A program made the translations under genes and the position numbers. From positions 1-57,717 of the forward strand of contig JAFAQA010000197.1 in assembly GCA_019246665.1 (NCBI GenBank): 57,717 bases of DNA, given 5' to 3'. The stretch's first letter is position 1. The number at the start of each line of letters is the position of its first letter. The notes under the pieces are model-generated. The model was not told the DNA's origin. It searched no databases and worked only from the letters and a program-made list of their open reading frames with translations. This document shows, in pieces, positions 43,828 to 52,208 of the stretch. Source of the DNA: Hyphomicrobiales bacterium. Lineage in GTDB: Bacteria; Pseudomonadota; Alphaproteobacteria; Rhizobiales; Beijerinckiaceae.

Positions 43828-44630
43828 GTTCGTTGCATCCCGAGATAAGCGCTGATCACCTGTGCATCTTGCTGCACCAGGCTCGGCACGCCTTCCGCGA
43901 TCTTGCGGCCGAAGTTGAGCGCGATCACACGATCGGAGATCGACATGACAAGGCCCATGTGATGTTCGACCACCAGGATGGTAACGTCGAGGTCAGCGCG
44001 AATCTGTCGAATGATGGCGGAGAGCGCCTCAACCTCTTCGTGATTCAAGCCACAGGCTGGCTCATCGAGCAGGAGAAGCCTTGGCGAGGACGCGAGCGCG
44101 CGGGCGAGCTCGACACGCTTCTGCGTGCCGAAGGGCAGTTCGCCGACGCGCCTCTCGATGACGCCATCAAGGCCGAGGTAGCTGACGATCCTGCGCGAGC
44201 GAAGGTCAAGGGACGTTTCCGCGCGCCGTGTCCAAGGCAAATGCAAGGCATCGCTGAGATAGTCACTTCGGCTTCGGCAATGGCCCCCAATATTGATATT
44301 ATCCAGAACTGAAAGATTGCGAAACAAAGCAAGGTTTTGAAAGGTGCGGCCGATGCCGAGCTCGGCGATTTGATGAGGAGGTCTCGCCAGGATCGAAGAA
44401 TCGTCAAACAAGATGTCACCTGAGCTCGGGGTATAGAGGCGGCTGAGGCAGTTGAATAAAGTGGTCTTGCCGGCTCCGTTCGGCCCTATGAGCCCTACGA
44501 TCAAGCCAGGCTCAAGATCGAATGAGACCCCCTCGAGCGCGACGATGCCCCCGAAGCTCACAGCCACGTCCCGCACCGATAAGAGAGAGGTCGAGGCTCG
44601 GGCCGGCATTGCTGGCGAAAAAGAACCCAC
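43824..44630 (-). CDS. Branched-chain amino acid-type ABC ATPase (LivG-like)
   Basis: This is a 268-residue ATPase if GTG 44630 is used. An ATG seven codons later (44609) is equally likely, since neither has a convincing ribosome-binding site. Walker A is GPNGAGKTTL (~51-60). GIGRTFQNLALFRNLSVLDNI (in part) is the LivG-type Q-loop region. The signature ELPFGTQKRVELARALASSP shows the LivG-specific FG variant, and Walker B is LLLLDEPACGLNHEE. It heads the operon and is divergent from the MFS gene at 44998. Confidence 0.93.
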   Translation of the reverse strand: MGSFSPAMPARASTSLLSVRDVAVSFGGIVALEGVSFDLEPGLIVGLIGPNGAGKTTLFNCLSRLYTPSSGDILFDDSSILARPPHQIAELGIGRTFQNLALFRNLSVLDNINIGGHCRSRSDYLSDALHLPWTRRAETSLDLRSRRIVSYLGLDGVIERRVGELPFGTQKRVELARALASSPRLLLLDEPACGLNHEEVEALSAIIRQIRADLDVTILVVEHHMGLVMSISDRVIALNFGRKIAEGVPSLVQQDAQVISAYLGMQRT

Positions 44631-44997
44631 TCGAGATTACGTGAAAGCGCGCCGTGGGACGATCGTCGCGGGGCAGCCAACCGGGCATGGCGCTTGCCGA
44701 TGCGAGAACGCTGCTTGCCGCGTCATCAGCAGTGGCCTCCCCACTTTCGCCTCCCTGAATTTCAATCGTAAGACCTTGAAGTCACGTGCTTGGTCTGTTG
44801 TCTTTCCGAGGCGGCCAGCATTTTCGTGGCCTCATCGAGGGTGTCAAGTCTAACTGCTTGAGTTCTAAGGCGTTCTCGTTCATTTTTGGTGCGCTTGTGA
44901 TCAATTTTTCGCGAGAGTAATCTTAGAACTGTCTCAGCGCCTCCCGTGGGGCGCAAATTGCGACGGTCCTGCGGCGCGATTTCGGAGGGAGACCATA
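44631..44997. other. 367-bp divergent promoter region between livG-like and MFS genes
   Basis: There is no supported gene. This stretch must hold the promoters of the importer operon (leftward) and the MFS gene (rightward). It includes a less G+C-rich section around 44750-44930. A GCGCC/GGGCGC inverted repeat flanks 44936-44953 near the MFS start. A CACGTG hexamer occurs at ~44783. I identified no clear -35/-10 pair and no amino-acid-rich leader peptide. Confidence 0.4.
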
Positions 44998-46278
44998 ATG
45001 GTCATGGGAGCGAGCTTGCCAAGAAGAGACTTCCCGACGCGCTGGGTTCAGCTCGTGCTTGGCCTGATCGCCATGATGGCAATCTCGAGCCCGCAATATG
45101 TCTGGACGCTTTTTCTCAAACCTTTCCAGACGACGACGGGTGCCGGCCTCGCTGCCATCCAATTCACGTTCTCATTGTTGATCGTTTTGCAGACTTTTTT
45201 CTCGCCGGCCCAAGGCTGGCTCGTCGAACGGTTCGGTGCGCGCGTGCTGATCACGACGGGCGCGGCGCTCTCGGGTCTCGGCTGGATCCTGTCATCCTGG
45301 GTGGACAGTTTGTGGGGCCTCTATGCCACATACGGATTGTTTTGTGGGATCGGCACGGGAATAGTCTATGTCGGGATCGTCGGCCTGATGGTTCGCTGGT
45401 TCCCGCAGGCGCGCGGCTTTGCGACGGGCGTCGTCGCGGCCGGGTATGGCTTCGGCGCCATCCTCACGACGTTCCCGATCGATACGATGATCCGCAGCGA
45501 AGGCTATCGCGCGACGCTCGTCACCTTTGGCGCTCTTCTCGGGCTGGTCGGTATCGCGGCCTCGTTCTTCCTGCGCATGCCCGAACCGGATGAGGCGCCT
45601 ACGCTGGGCGGCGCCGAGGGCCCGGTCGCACGATATGACTACTCGCCAGCCGAGATGTTGCGCATGCCACTCTTCTGGCTGCTTTTCGTGATGATGACCA
45701 TGATGTCGACGGGCGGCCTTATGGTCATTTCCCAGTTCTCTGCTTTTGCCAGGGATTTCGGGGTCGCGGACGTGATTGTCTTCGGAGCGGCCGCGCTTCC
45801 CCTCGCGCTCACGATCGATCGCATAACAAACGGGCTCACCCGCCCTTTCTTCGGCTGGATCTCGGATCATATCGGGCGCGAGAACACAATGGGGCTTGCC
45901 TTTCTTCTGGAGGCATTGGCGATCGCCTTGCTTCTCGCGTATCGAGACAATGCGACGGCTCTCGTCGTGCTGTCGGGATTGGTTTTCTTCGGTTGGGGAG
46001 AGATCTTTTCTCTCTTCCCTTCGACTCTCACCGATAGCTTCGGCACGAAACACGCCACCACCAACTATGGCTTCCTCTACATGGCGCAAGGAATCGGGTC
46101 CATTCTCGGAGGTCCGATGGCAGCCTTGCTCAGAGAACAGACCGGAAGCTGGGTGCCGGTTTTCTTGCTCATCGTTGCCATGGATGTGCTCACGGCACTC
46201 CTCGCGCTCTTCGTCTTGAAGCCGATGCGCTCCACCCTGGCGAAAGAGAAGCTCGTCTTGACGCCCCTTCCGGGGTGA
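44998..46278 (+). CDS. Oxalate/formate antiporter-family MFS transporter
   Basis: This 426-residue inner-membrane protein has twelve predicted helices and the OFA (OxlT-like) layout. It opens with RRDFPTRWVQLVLGLIAMMA and carries SSPQYVWTLFLKPFQ, GWLVERFGARVLITTGAAL and TGIVYVGIVGLMVRWFPQARGFATG (in part), the last being the family hallmark WFPxxRGxAxG. Members exchange oxalate for formate or carry other monocarboxylates. No oxalate-degrading genes lie in the window, so the substrate is open. ATG 44998 has a GGGAG ribosome-binding site six bases upstream. It is convergent with the oligopeptide-type permease gene (33-base gap). Confidence 0.9.
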   Translation: MVMGASLPRRDFPTRWVQLVLGLIAMMAISSPQYVWTLFLKPFQTTTGAGLAAIQFTFSLLIVLQTFFSPAQGWLVERFGARVLITTGAALSGLGWILSSWVDSLWGLYATYGLFCGIGTGIVYVGIVGLMVRWFPQARGFATGVVAAGYGFGAILTTFPIDTMIRSEGYRATLVTFGALLGLVGIAASFFLRMPEPDEAPTLGGAEGPVARYDYSPAEMLRMPLFWLLFVMMTMMSTGGLMVISQFSAFARDFGVADVIVFGAAALPLALTIDRITNGLTRPFFGWISDHIGRENTMGLAFLLEALAIALLLAYRDNATALVVLSGLVFFGWGEIFSLFPSTLTDSFGTKHATTNYGFLYMAQGIGSILGGPMAALLREQTGSWVPVFLLIVAMDVLTALLALFVLKPMRSTLAKEKLVLTPLPG

Positions 46279-46311
46279 AGTTCGACAAGCCACTGGCGTG
46301 CGGCCCGCGAA

Positions 46312-47193
46312 TCATTCCTGGCGAGGATCGAGAGCGTCGCGAAGCGCATCGCCCACGAGGTTGAAGCCCAGCACGGAGAGAAAAATTGCGAGGCCGGGCC
46401 AGAGCGACATTCCAGGCGCTTGTGTCAGATAAGACTTCGCGGAATTGAGCATCGCTCCCCAGGACGGGATCGGCGGTTGCTCGCCAAGCCCGAGGAAGGA
46501 GAGCGAAGCCTCAGCGGTGATGGCTTGCGCCATGGTCAAGGTCGCCTGGACGATCAAGGGCGCGGCGATGTTCGGCAGGATGTGATGCGTCACGATACGC
46601 CAGTCCTTGAAGCCGAGCGCACGCGCGCTTTCCACATAATCGGTCGTCTTGATGTCGAGTACTTGGGACCGCGCGAGCCTCGTGAAGATGGGGGCGGCTG
46701 CGAGCCCTATGGCAATCATGGCATTCATGAGACTCGGGCCGAGGAAGGTCGCAAGCACGATCGCAACGATCAGGAAAGGGGTCGCCAAGAGCGCATCAGC
46801 GACGCGCGAAATGATCATGTCGACGGCGCCGCCAATATAGCCTGCGAGCACGCCGAAGAACGATCCGAGGCAAACCGCGATGCCTGCCGAGACGAAGCCA
46901 GCGGAAAGCGAGGTTCGAGCGCCCAATATCATGCGCGAGAGGATGTCGCGGCCAAGCTCGTCAGTGCCGAGCCAATGCAAGGCGGAGGCAGGCTTGCGCA
47001 CGAGCGCGTAATTCGGCTTGATCGGGTCATAAGGCATGATCCAATAGGCGAACACCGCGCAGAAAAGGCATGTGACCACGATGAAGAGGCCAAATAGCGC
47101 TGCCTTATTGCCCAAGAGCTTCCTAAAGGCGCCGCGTCGCCTCGTGGTGCCCTCGACGTCGACCGCTCCTTGGTGCTCGAGCGCAAGCGTCAT
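46312..47193 (-). CDS. Dipeptide/oligopeptide-type ABC permease (DppC/OppC-like)
   Basis: This 293-residue permease has a cytoplasmic N-terminus of ~35 residues, then a membrane segment (AALFGLFIVVTCLFCAVFAYW, in part). The typical HWLGTDELGRDILSRMILGAR (in part, ~residue 75) is present. The coupling loop is YVESARALGFKDWRIVTHHILPN (in part, ~195), and it ends SFLGLGEQPPIPSWGAML and NLVGDALRDALDPR. ATG 47193 overlaps the stop of the DppB-like gene by four bases; a longer in-frame reading would cross that gene. The two matching ATPase genes (DppD/DppF) are not nearby. Confidence 0.92.
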   Translation of the reverse strand: MTLALEHQGAVDVEGTTRRRGAFRKLLGNKAALFGLFIVVTCLFCAVFAYWIMPYDPIKPNYALVRKPASALHWLGTDELGRDILSRMILGARTSLSAGFVSAGIAVCLGSFFGVLAGYIGGAVDMIISRVADALLATPFLIVAIVLATFLGPSLMNAMIAIGLAAAPIFTRLARSQVLDIKTTDYVESARALGFKDWRIVTHHILPNIAAPLIVQATLTMAQAITAEASLSFLGLGEQPPIPSWGAMLNSAKSYLTQAPGMSLWPGLAIFLSVLGFNLVGDALRDALDPRQE

Positions 47194-48143
47194 GACGAGC
47201 GAAGCCGCGGATTGAGAAGAAGCTGGGCGACGTCGGCCAGAAGGTTCAGAAGAATGAACCCGACACCCGTGCACAGCGCCACTCCCTGAACGACCGCGTA
47301 ATCGCGGTTGAAGACGGCGTCGACCAGCATCTTGCCGAAGCCGGGAATCGAGAACACTTGCTCGGTCAGCACGGCACCAGCCAGCAACTGCCCCAGCAAA
47401 ACCGCCGTCACCGTGACAAGCGGCGCCAGTGCATTGCGAAACGCATGGGCCATGACGACGCGCAACTCGGGCAGCCCCTTGGCGCGCGCGGTGCGCACAT
47501 AGTCCTGCCGCAGCACCTCGAGCATGGCGGAGCGCGTGTGACGCATCAGTATGCCGGCTTGCGCGTTGCCGAGCACGAATGCCGGCAGGATCATGGTGCG
47601 AATATTCTGCCACGGATCTTCCGAGATCGGCGCATAGCCAGAGGCCGGCAACAGATGCAGATTCACCGAGACGATGATGATCAGCACGATGCCGAACCAG
47701 AAAGTGGGGATCGAGACGCCCCAGAGCGCCGTGCCGCGCGCGAGATTGTCCCAAACCGAGCCCTTCTTAGCGGCGGCGAGAATGCCGGCCGGAATACCGA
47801 TCAGCACCGAGAACAGCGTGGAGAGCAAAGCGAGCTCGAGCGTCACCGGAAGCTTCTGCGTGATCAGATGCAGAACGGAGTCGTGGTTGCGCAGTGACTC
47901 GCCCAGGTCTCCGCGCAGTGCATCGCCGGCCCATCGCAGAAATTGCACCGGCAACGGGTCGTTCAGATGATACTGGATGCGAAGTGCCGCAATGGTCGCC
48001 GGATCGCGATCCTCGCCCGCCATGGCCAGCACGGGGTCGCCCGGCAGAAGTTTCTGCAGCAAGAAGACGAAGCAGGCGAAGATCACGATGGTCGGCAGCG
48101 CGGTGAGAACGCGCCGCACGACATAAGGCACCATGGCGCTCAT
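47190..48143 (-). CDS. Dipeptide/oligopeptide-type ABC permease (DppB/OppB-like)
   Basis: This 317-residue permease opens VVRRVLTALPTIVIFACFVFLL (in part), the standard DppB start, followed by LPGDPVLAMAGEDRDPATIAALR (in part). The coupling loop is MLEVLRQDYVRTARAKGLPELRVVMAHAFRNAL (in part, ~205), and the family-typical VLTEQVFSIPGFGKMLVDAV follows. It lies 41 bases after the binding-protein gene and overlaps the DppC-like gene by four bases. Substrates of the family include peptides, nickel, glutathione and opines. Confidence 0.93.
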   Translation of the reverse strand: MSAMVPYVVRRVLTALPTIVIFACFVFLLQKLLPGDPVLAMAGEDRDPATIAALRIQYHLNDPLPVQFLRWAGDALRGDLGESLRNHDSVLHLITQKLPVTLELALLSTLFSVLIGIPAGILAAAKKGSVWDNLARGTALWGVSIPTFWFGIVLIIIVSVNLHLLPASGYAPISEDPWQNIRTMILPAFVLGNAQAGILMRHTRSAMLEVLRQDYVRTARAKGLPELRVVMAHAFRNALAPLVTVTAVLLGQLLAGAVLTEQVFSIPGFGKMLVDAVFNRDYAVVQGVALCTGVGFILLNLLADVAQLLLNPRLRSS

Positions 48144-48184
48144 GCAAGGAGACTTAGCGTCTCAGAGGAGATTTCGCCTGGCAA

Positions 48185-49687
48185 TCACTGGGCGAGCTTC
48201 ACGCCTTCGAGCCTGATCATGCCGTCCGGGTTGGGAACGAAGCCCTGCAGCTTCGCCGTCGATCCCCAAATCCACTTCTCAAAATAGAAATAGATGATCG
48301 GGAGTTCGTCGAGCGCGATCGCATCGAACTTTTCATAGAGGGCCTTGCGGGCCGCGACCTCGGTCGTGAGCCGAGCATCGTTCAAGATCGCGTCGACATC
48401 CTTATTGCAGTAGTGGCTGTCGTTGAGGCCGCCTCCGCAGACATAGAAGGAGTAGATGTTGCCGTCGGGATCGGGGCGTCCCGACCAGCCGATGAACGAG
48501 ATCTCATAGTCCCCGTCGGTCTGCACCTTCATTTGCGTCGCGAACTCGGTCGAGATGAGCTTGATCTCGATTCCCGCTTCAGCAGCCATCGCCTGCACGA
48601 CTTCCATCACCTTTTGCGCGCGAGAGGAGGTCGTGTAGCGCACATTGATAACGGGGTGTTCGACACCAGCAGCTTTCAGCAGCGCCTTCGCCTTTTCGAG
48701 ATCACGCGTCGGGGGCGGAAATTTGTCGGAGTAGTAAGGGCTCACGGGAGGCACGGGCTGGCCCGCCGGGGAGAATTGTCCGTCGAAGACCGCATCCATC
48801 ACACCTTGCCGGTCGATAGCGAGTGAGAGCGCCTGCCGAATGCGCTTGTCCTGCCCGATCGGCGCCTTGGAGGCGGGCCCGTTCGCCACGTTCACCGTCA
48901 GGCCCTGGTAACCGAGAGTAGTGACACCCACGACCTTGAACTCTTTTTGAGCCTCGAGCTCCTTCACATCCGTGGGTTCGATGCGCTCGGCGATGTCGAG
49001 ATCGCCCGAGCGCAGGCTCTCCAGCCTCGCGGTCGAATCGGGGATTGTGCGGAAGACGATCTTATCGAAGGAAAAGGCCTTGGCGTTCCAATAATTGGGG
49101 TTGCGCGCGAGCGTGATGTGATCCTGTTGCACGCGCTCGACGAATTTGTAGGGTCCGGAGCATACCGGATTGAGGCCGAATTTCGCGCCGGCCTGCTTGG
49201 CGGCCTCCGGCGCCACCATCATTCCGGCGCGATCCGTGAGCGCAGCAAGCAAGGTCGAATCCGGCTTCTTCAGGTTGAAGCGCACGGTGAGTGGATCGAT
49301 CACGTCGACGCTGTCGACCGAAGCGAGATCGGATTTGCGGATCGATTCGGGCATCGTCTTGTCCCGTTCGATATTATACTTCACGGACGCCGCGTCGAAT
49401 TTTTCGCCATCCTGATAGGTCACGCCGTCGCGCAGCTTGAAGGTGATGACCTTTCCGTCCTCGGTCGTTTCCCAGGACACAGCGAGACGCGGTAGGATCT
49501 TGAGGTCGGGTGAAATGTCGACCAGCTTGTCGCAAAGCGATTGGAAGACGATGCGCCCGACAAAACTCTTGCCCGGTGCTGGATCGAGAAGATCGGGGTC
49601 ATCGAGAAGGCCGATGCGAAGCGTCTGTGCCGACGCGGCAGTCGTGGCGAGCATCAAGGCGCCCGCAAAGAGAAACCCCGTCTTCAT
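48185..49687 (-). CDS. Dipeptide/oligopeptide-type ABC substrate-binding protein (family 5)
   Basis: This 500-residue periplasmic protein has a signal peptide (MKTGFLFAGALMLATTAASA). The SBP_bac_5 fold is shown by PDLKILPRLAVSWETTEDGKVITFKLRDGV (in part), SGPYKFVERVQQDHITLARNPNYW (in part) and RIRQALSLAIDRQGVMDAVF (~280). It is the first gene of the operon, upstream of two permeases. No ATPase genes are present in the window, so the transporter must borrow ATPases from elsewhere. The ligand (peptide, glutathione or another compound) is not evident. The start ATG 49687 fits the signal peptide. Confidence 0.92.
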   Translation of the reverse strand: MKTGFLFAGALMLATTAASAQTLRIGLLDDPDLLDPAPGKSFVGRIVFQSLCDKLVDISPDLKILPRLAVSWETTEDGKVITFKLRDGVTYQDGEKFDAASVKYNIERDKTMPESIRKSDLASVDSVDVIDPLTVRFNLKKPDSTLLAALTDRAGMMVAPEAAKQAGAKFGLNPVCSGPYKFVERVQQDHITLARNPNYWNAKAFSFDKIVFRTIPDSTARLESLRSGDLDIAERIEPTDVKELEAQKEFKVVGVTTLGYQGLTVNVANGPASKAPIGQDKRIRQALSLAIDRQGVMDAVFDGQFSPAGQPVPPVSPYYSDKFPPPTRDLEKAKALLKAAGVEHPVINVRYTTSSRAQKVMEVVQAMAAEAGIEIKLISTEFATQMKVQTDGDYEISFIGWSGRPDPDGNIYSFYVCGGGLNDSHYCNKDVDAILNDARLTTEVAARKALYEKFDAIALDELPIIYFYFEKWIWGSTAKLQGFVPNPDGMIRLEGVKLAQ

Positions 49688-49867
49688 GTCCTGCCTCCAA
49701 TGGCAATGTCACGGCGGCAGCCGATTCAACGAGACGAGGCGACTATCGCGTTCCCGCATGGGCTACCGGTCGGCATACAATCATTGAGCCCGAGTGGTGG
49801 CAACTCACTTGAGTGTGACGGGCAGCTCGAAGCAGACATGGCTTCGGGCTGCCTTGTCGAAAAAGAA

Positions 49868-50431
49868 TTAGCGTCCGTAGCGCGCCGTGAGCGTTGCCTT
49901 GGCCAGGGTATGATAATGCAAGTTGAAGCCGACGACCGCGCCCGAGGTGTCGGGCGTGATATCGAGCTTGTCCGTGTCAACGGCGTACACCGTGAAGATG
50001 TAGCGGTGCGGCTTGTCGCCCTTCGGCGGGCAGGGACCCCCATAGCCCGACGAGCCGTAATCTGAGCGGGCCTGGACGCTGCCTTTCGGGGCGAGGTCAG
50101 CCTTTGGGTCGCCGGCATTCTTCGGAAGCGAATTGGCGGAGGCCGGAATGTTGGCGACCAGCCAGTGCCAAAAGCCACTGCCGGTTGGCGCATCGGGGTC
50201 ATAAATTGTCACGGCAAAGCTCTTGGCCGCCGACGGCGCGCCGCTCCAATTCAGCTCCGGTGAAATGTTGTTCCCGGTGCAGCCGAAGTTGTTGAACACC
50301 TGGTCCGCTTTGATTGTGCCGCCGTTGCTGACATCGGGGCTCGTCACTTTGAAATTCGCCGCGTCAGCATGGGTGGCCGCCATTGCGACCAAGCTCAAAG
50401 CCGCGGTCATGCATCCGGTTGTTAATTTCAT
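49868..50431 (-). CDS. Periplasmic YbhB/YbcL-family (Raf-kinase-inhibitor-like, PEBP) protein
   Basis: This 187-residue protein has a signal peptide (MKLTTGCMTAALSLVAMAATHADA). The PEBP fold is recognised by CTGNNISPELNWSGAPSAAKSFAV (in part), YDPDAPTGSGFWHWLVANIP (~81-100), which contains the DPDAP and HW ligand-pocket motifs, and GYGGPCPPKGDKPHRYIFTVYAVD (in part). Bacterial members may bind phospholipids or small anions; their role is unclear. ATG 50431 follows a GGCGGAG ribosome-binding site; an upstream in-frame ATG adds an arginine-rich stretch. It stands alone, with the lysis cassette terminator upstream at 50576. Confidence 0.92.
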   Translation of the reverse strand: MKLTTGCMTAALSLVAMAATHADAANFKVTSPDVSNGGTIKADQVFNNFGCTGNNISPELNWSGAPSAAKSFAVTIYDPDAPTGSGFWHWLVANIPASANSLPKNAGDPKADLAPKGSVQARSDYGSSGYGGPCPPKGDKPHRYIFTVYAVDTDKLDITPDTSGAVVGFNLHYHTLAKATLTARYGR

Positions 50432-50575
50432 TCTCCGCCTCCTTGGTTCCTGGCGCCGATGGTGGACCACGGCACCGCTCGCTGGTCATAAAGGCTTAGT
50501 TTGGATTGAGCGAGTCTGCCGACGATTGAGTGATTAAGCTTGTGAGAGGTCGCCGACTGAGCCCCTGCACAAACG

Positions 50576-50614
50576 AAAAAAGAGCCCTCGGCCCGCCAAG
50601 CGGACCGAGGGCTC
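50576..50614 (-). terminator. Strong rho-independent terminator of the lysis-like cassette
   Basis: On the minus strand GAGCCCTCGG and CCGAGGGCTC form a 10-bp perfect stem with an inner CCGC/GCGG extension, followed by six T. It lies 50-85 bases after the stop of the 77-residue membrane-protein gene at 50663, and before the YbhB-type gene. Confidence 0.9.
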
Positions 50615-50662
50615 ATTCGTTTTGGGACGCGCAGCGAGTCGGGGCACGCAACGAACCGTCGG

Positions 50663-50896
50663 TTAGGGTTTCATGGTTGTCAGGACCCAGCCCACCACGT
50701 CCTTGAAGCCGGCGCCGATCGCGACCAGGATGAGGATGGCGACAAGATATACGGCGCCCTTGAAACCCTTGGCCTGCTGAAATGCCTCGGTGATCGGCCT
50801 AAGCTCACCCTTGATGAAGGCCATATCCGTCACGATCCCTTGGACTTGGGTCTCGAGCCGAACGAGGCGTTCTCCGGGGGAATCATGCTCAGTCAT
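50663..50896 (-). CDS. Small tail-anchored membrane protein (XhlA-like)
   Basis: This 77-residue protein has an N-terminal helical, coiled-coil-like half (GERLVRLETQVQGIVTDMAFIKGEL, in part) and a C-terminal membrane segment (GAVYLVAILILVAIGAGFKDV, ~48-68). This layout resembles phage XhlA proteins, which help holins in host lysis. The ATG at 50896 has a GGAGG ribosome-binding site. It is the last gene of the minus-strand cassette, followed by a strong terminator. The XhlA likeness is structural only. Confidence 0.7.
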   Translation of the reverse strand: MTEHDSPGERLVRLETQVQGIVTDMAFIKGELRPITEAFQQAKGFKGAVYLVAILILVAIGAGFKDVVGWVLTTMKP

Positions 50897-50966
50897 CTTT
50901 TCCTCCACGAATACCCATCCGCAGGTTCCTGCCCGCCGCGAAGGTGGCGCGTGGTGCACGTGGCCG

Positions 50967-51161
50967 TCATGTTTTTGATGCGGGCGCCGTATCCGTGACG
51001 AAGCGCATCGCCAGCATCAGGACACCCGAGACAAAGAAGGCGCCCGTGGCGCCGATGTAGTGGTCCCATTGGATGCCGGAGAGATAGGTGAGGGCGGACG
51101 GAGCAACGGCGAGGCCGAGGCCCACCAGGAATGTGCGCCATCCTTTGAGGGAAGTGAACAT
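50967..51161 (-). CDS. Small holin-like membrane protein
   Basis: This 64-residue protein has two membrane segments (FLVGLGLAVAPSALTYLSGI and ATGAFFVSGVLMLAMRFV) with a short loop, the form of class II holins. The opening KGWRTFLVGLG recalls short membrane proteins found next to endolysins in Rhizobiales prophages. AGGAGA lies seven bases before the ATG at 51161. It lies between the lipoprotein gene and the XhlA-like gene, in a cassette with a GH19 endolysin. No phage structural gene is nearby. Confidence 0.7.
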   Translation of the reverse strand: MFTSLKGWRTFLVGLGLAVAPSALTYLSGIQWDHYIGATGAFFVSGVLMLAMRFVTDTAPASKT

Positions 51162-51222
51162 GAATATCTCCTACGGTTGCTGAGAAAGTTGTGAGGGGAA
51201 GCGCGAATTGGCGGCGAACCGT

Positions 51223-51630
51223 TCAAAGCGCCACGAGGCCAGTTGAGACAGCGTCTCGGAGAAGCTGCTGGCCGAGCGTAAGGGCTTGCGAGACGTTGCT
51301 CGGAGGCGCGTCGCAAAAGGCCGCCACGAAATTGCGGGCATCGCTGATCACGGTTGCAGCCGTGCCGCTCGTGAACAGGCTCGCAATACTGGCGGCACTG
51401 GAGATTTCTTGTGCCTTTGGACAATAGGCGGTTGCGAGCTTGACCGAATCCTTGTCGATCGTCGCATTGATCTTCCCGACGAACTTAGCGACGCGCGGAT
51501 CGGCGCCGGCCGCTGCGCCGATCGCGGTGCCTGCCACTGCGCCATCCTTGGTGAGTTGCGCCGTGTTGCACCCGGCAACGCCGAGCGCCATGAGGCAAAG
51601 CGCCGCGAACGGCGCGAAGAGATTGCGCAT
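51223..51630 (-). CDS. Small lipoprotein of the lysis-like cassette
   Basis: This 135-residue protein has a lipoprotein signal ending in the lipobox LGVAGC (Cys21), so it is probably anchored in the outer membrane by lipid. The mature part is alanine-rich and includes AVAGTAIGAAAGADPRVA, a glycine-zipper-like stretch, and two further cysteines (YCPKAQ, FCDAPP). It may be a spanin-like or accessory lysis protein, but is longer than typical Rz1 proteins and not proline-rich. GGAG precedes the ATG at 51630. Confidence 0.7.
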   Translation of the reverse strand: MRNLFAPFAALCLMALGVAGCNTAQLTKDGAVAGTAIGAAAGADPRVAKFVGKINATIDKDSVKLATAYCPKAQEISSAASIASLFTSGTAATVISDARNFVAAFCDAPPSNVSQALTLGQQLLRDAVSTGLVAL

Positions 51631-51839
51631 GAGTTAGACTCCGATTTCAGGGGATCAGGCGCTCGGCTCGAATGAGCCCCCCGGCCTTTTGTTTCGGGGC
51701 GCGCTTCAGGCCCCGGCGCGACGGGGAGGTCGAGGTCCAAGGACCGACTTCATGGCGAAAGGGAGTAGGGCTTCTGTCGCTCAATCAACGCGAGAGGCCA
51801 TTTCTCGTCGTGCACGGACGCAACAGCCTTAAATGGACA

Positions 51840-52208
51840 TCAGGATGACGCGCGAGTTCCCACACCCATCCGATCGCGCGCGCTCCGTTTTGGAAAGGGC
51901 GGCGGCGCCGGAATTTTGACGCGAAGGGGCGGCGGCGACGTCGTCGCCCGCCTCTCCATCCTCATCATCTCGGGCGGCTCCGGCGGCAAGGTCGTCTCGG
52001 TGCGCGAGACGCTGTAATTTCGTCCGAACCGGACATCTTTTTGCGGAACGTCGATCACGTGGCCGGCGCGTTCGCCGTCATAGATCGCGCATTTCCATTG
52101 CGGCTCGTTCTCGGCGCCCGAGTGGATCCAGGCAAAGCAGGTCGCCCACCCCCAAGGGGTTCGGATGTCGAGAGGTGGGATGAGTTGAGTGACGGTCTCC
52201 CCGCTCAT
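51840..52208 (-). CDS. Hypothetical protein following the GH19 endolysin gene
   Basis: This 122-residue soluble protein is without recognised family. The N-terminal ~75 residues look globular (LDIRTPWGWATCFAWIHS, then CAIYDGERAGHVIDVP). The C-terminal third is proline- and arginine-rich (TSPPPLRVKIPAPPPFPK). The ATG at 52208 overlaps the GH19 gene stop by four bases, so it is coupled to the endolysin. It could be a chaperone, inhibitor or unrelated passenger; there is no basis to choose. Confidence 0.65.
   Translation of the reverse strand: MSGETVTQLIPPLDIRTPWGWATCFAWIHSGAENEPQWKCAIYDGERAGHVIDVPQKDVRFGRNYSVSRTETTLPPEPPEMMRMERRATTSPPPLRVKIPAPPPFPKRSARDRMGVGTRASS

Noticed and set aside
46312-47754. 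Long 480-codon form of the DppC-like permease
   Set aside because: The upstream extension overlaps the DppB-like gene and is arginine/histidine-rich; the ATG at 47193 with a four-base overlap fits the family.
49728-49754. GGAAC...CGTT pair upstream of the oligopeptide-type binding protein
   Set aside because: The spacer is 18 bases, outside the 16-17 of EcfG promoters.
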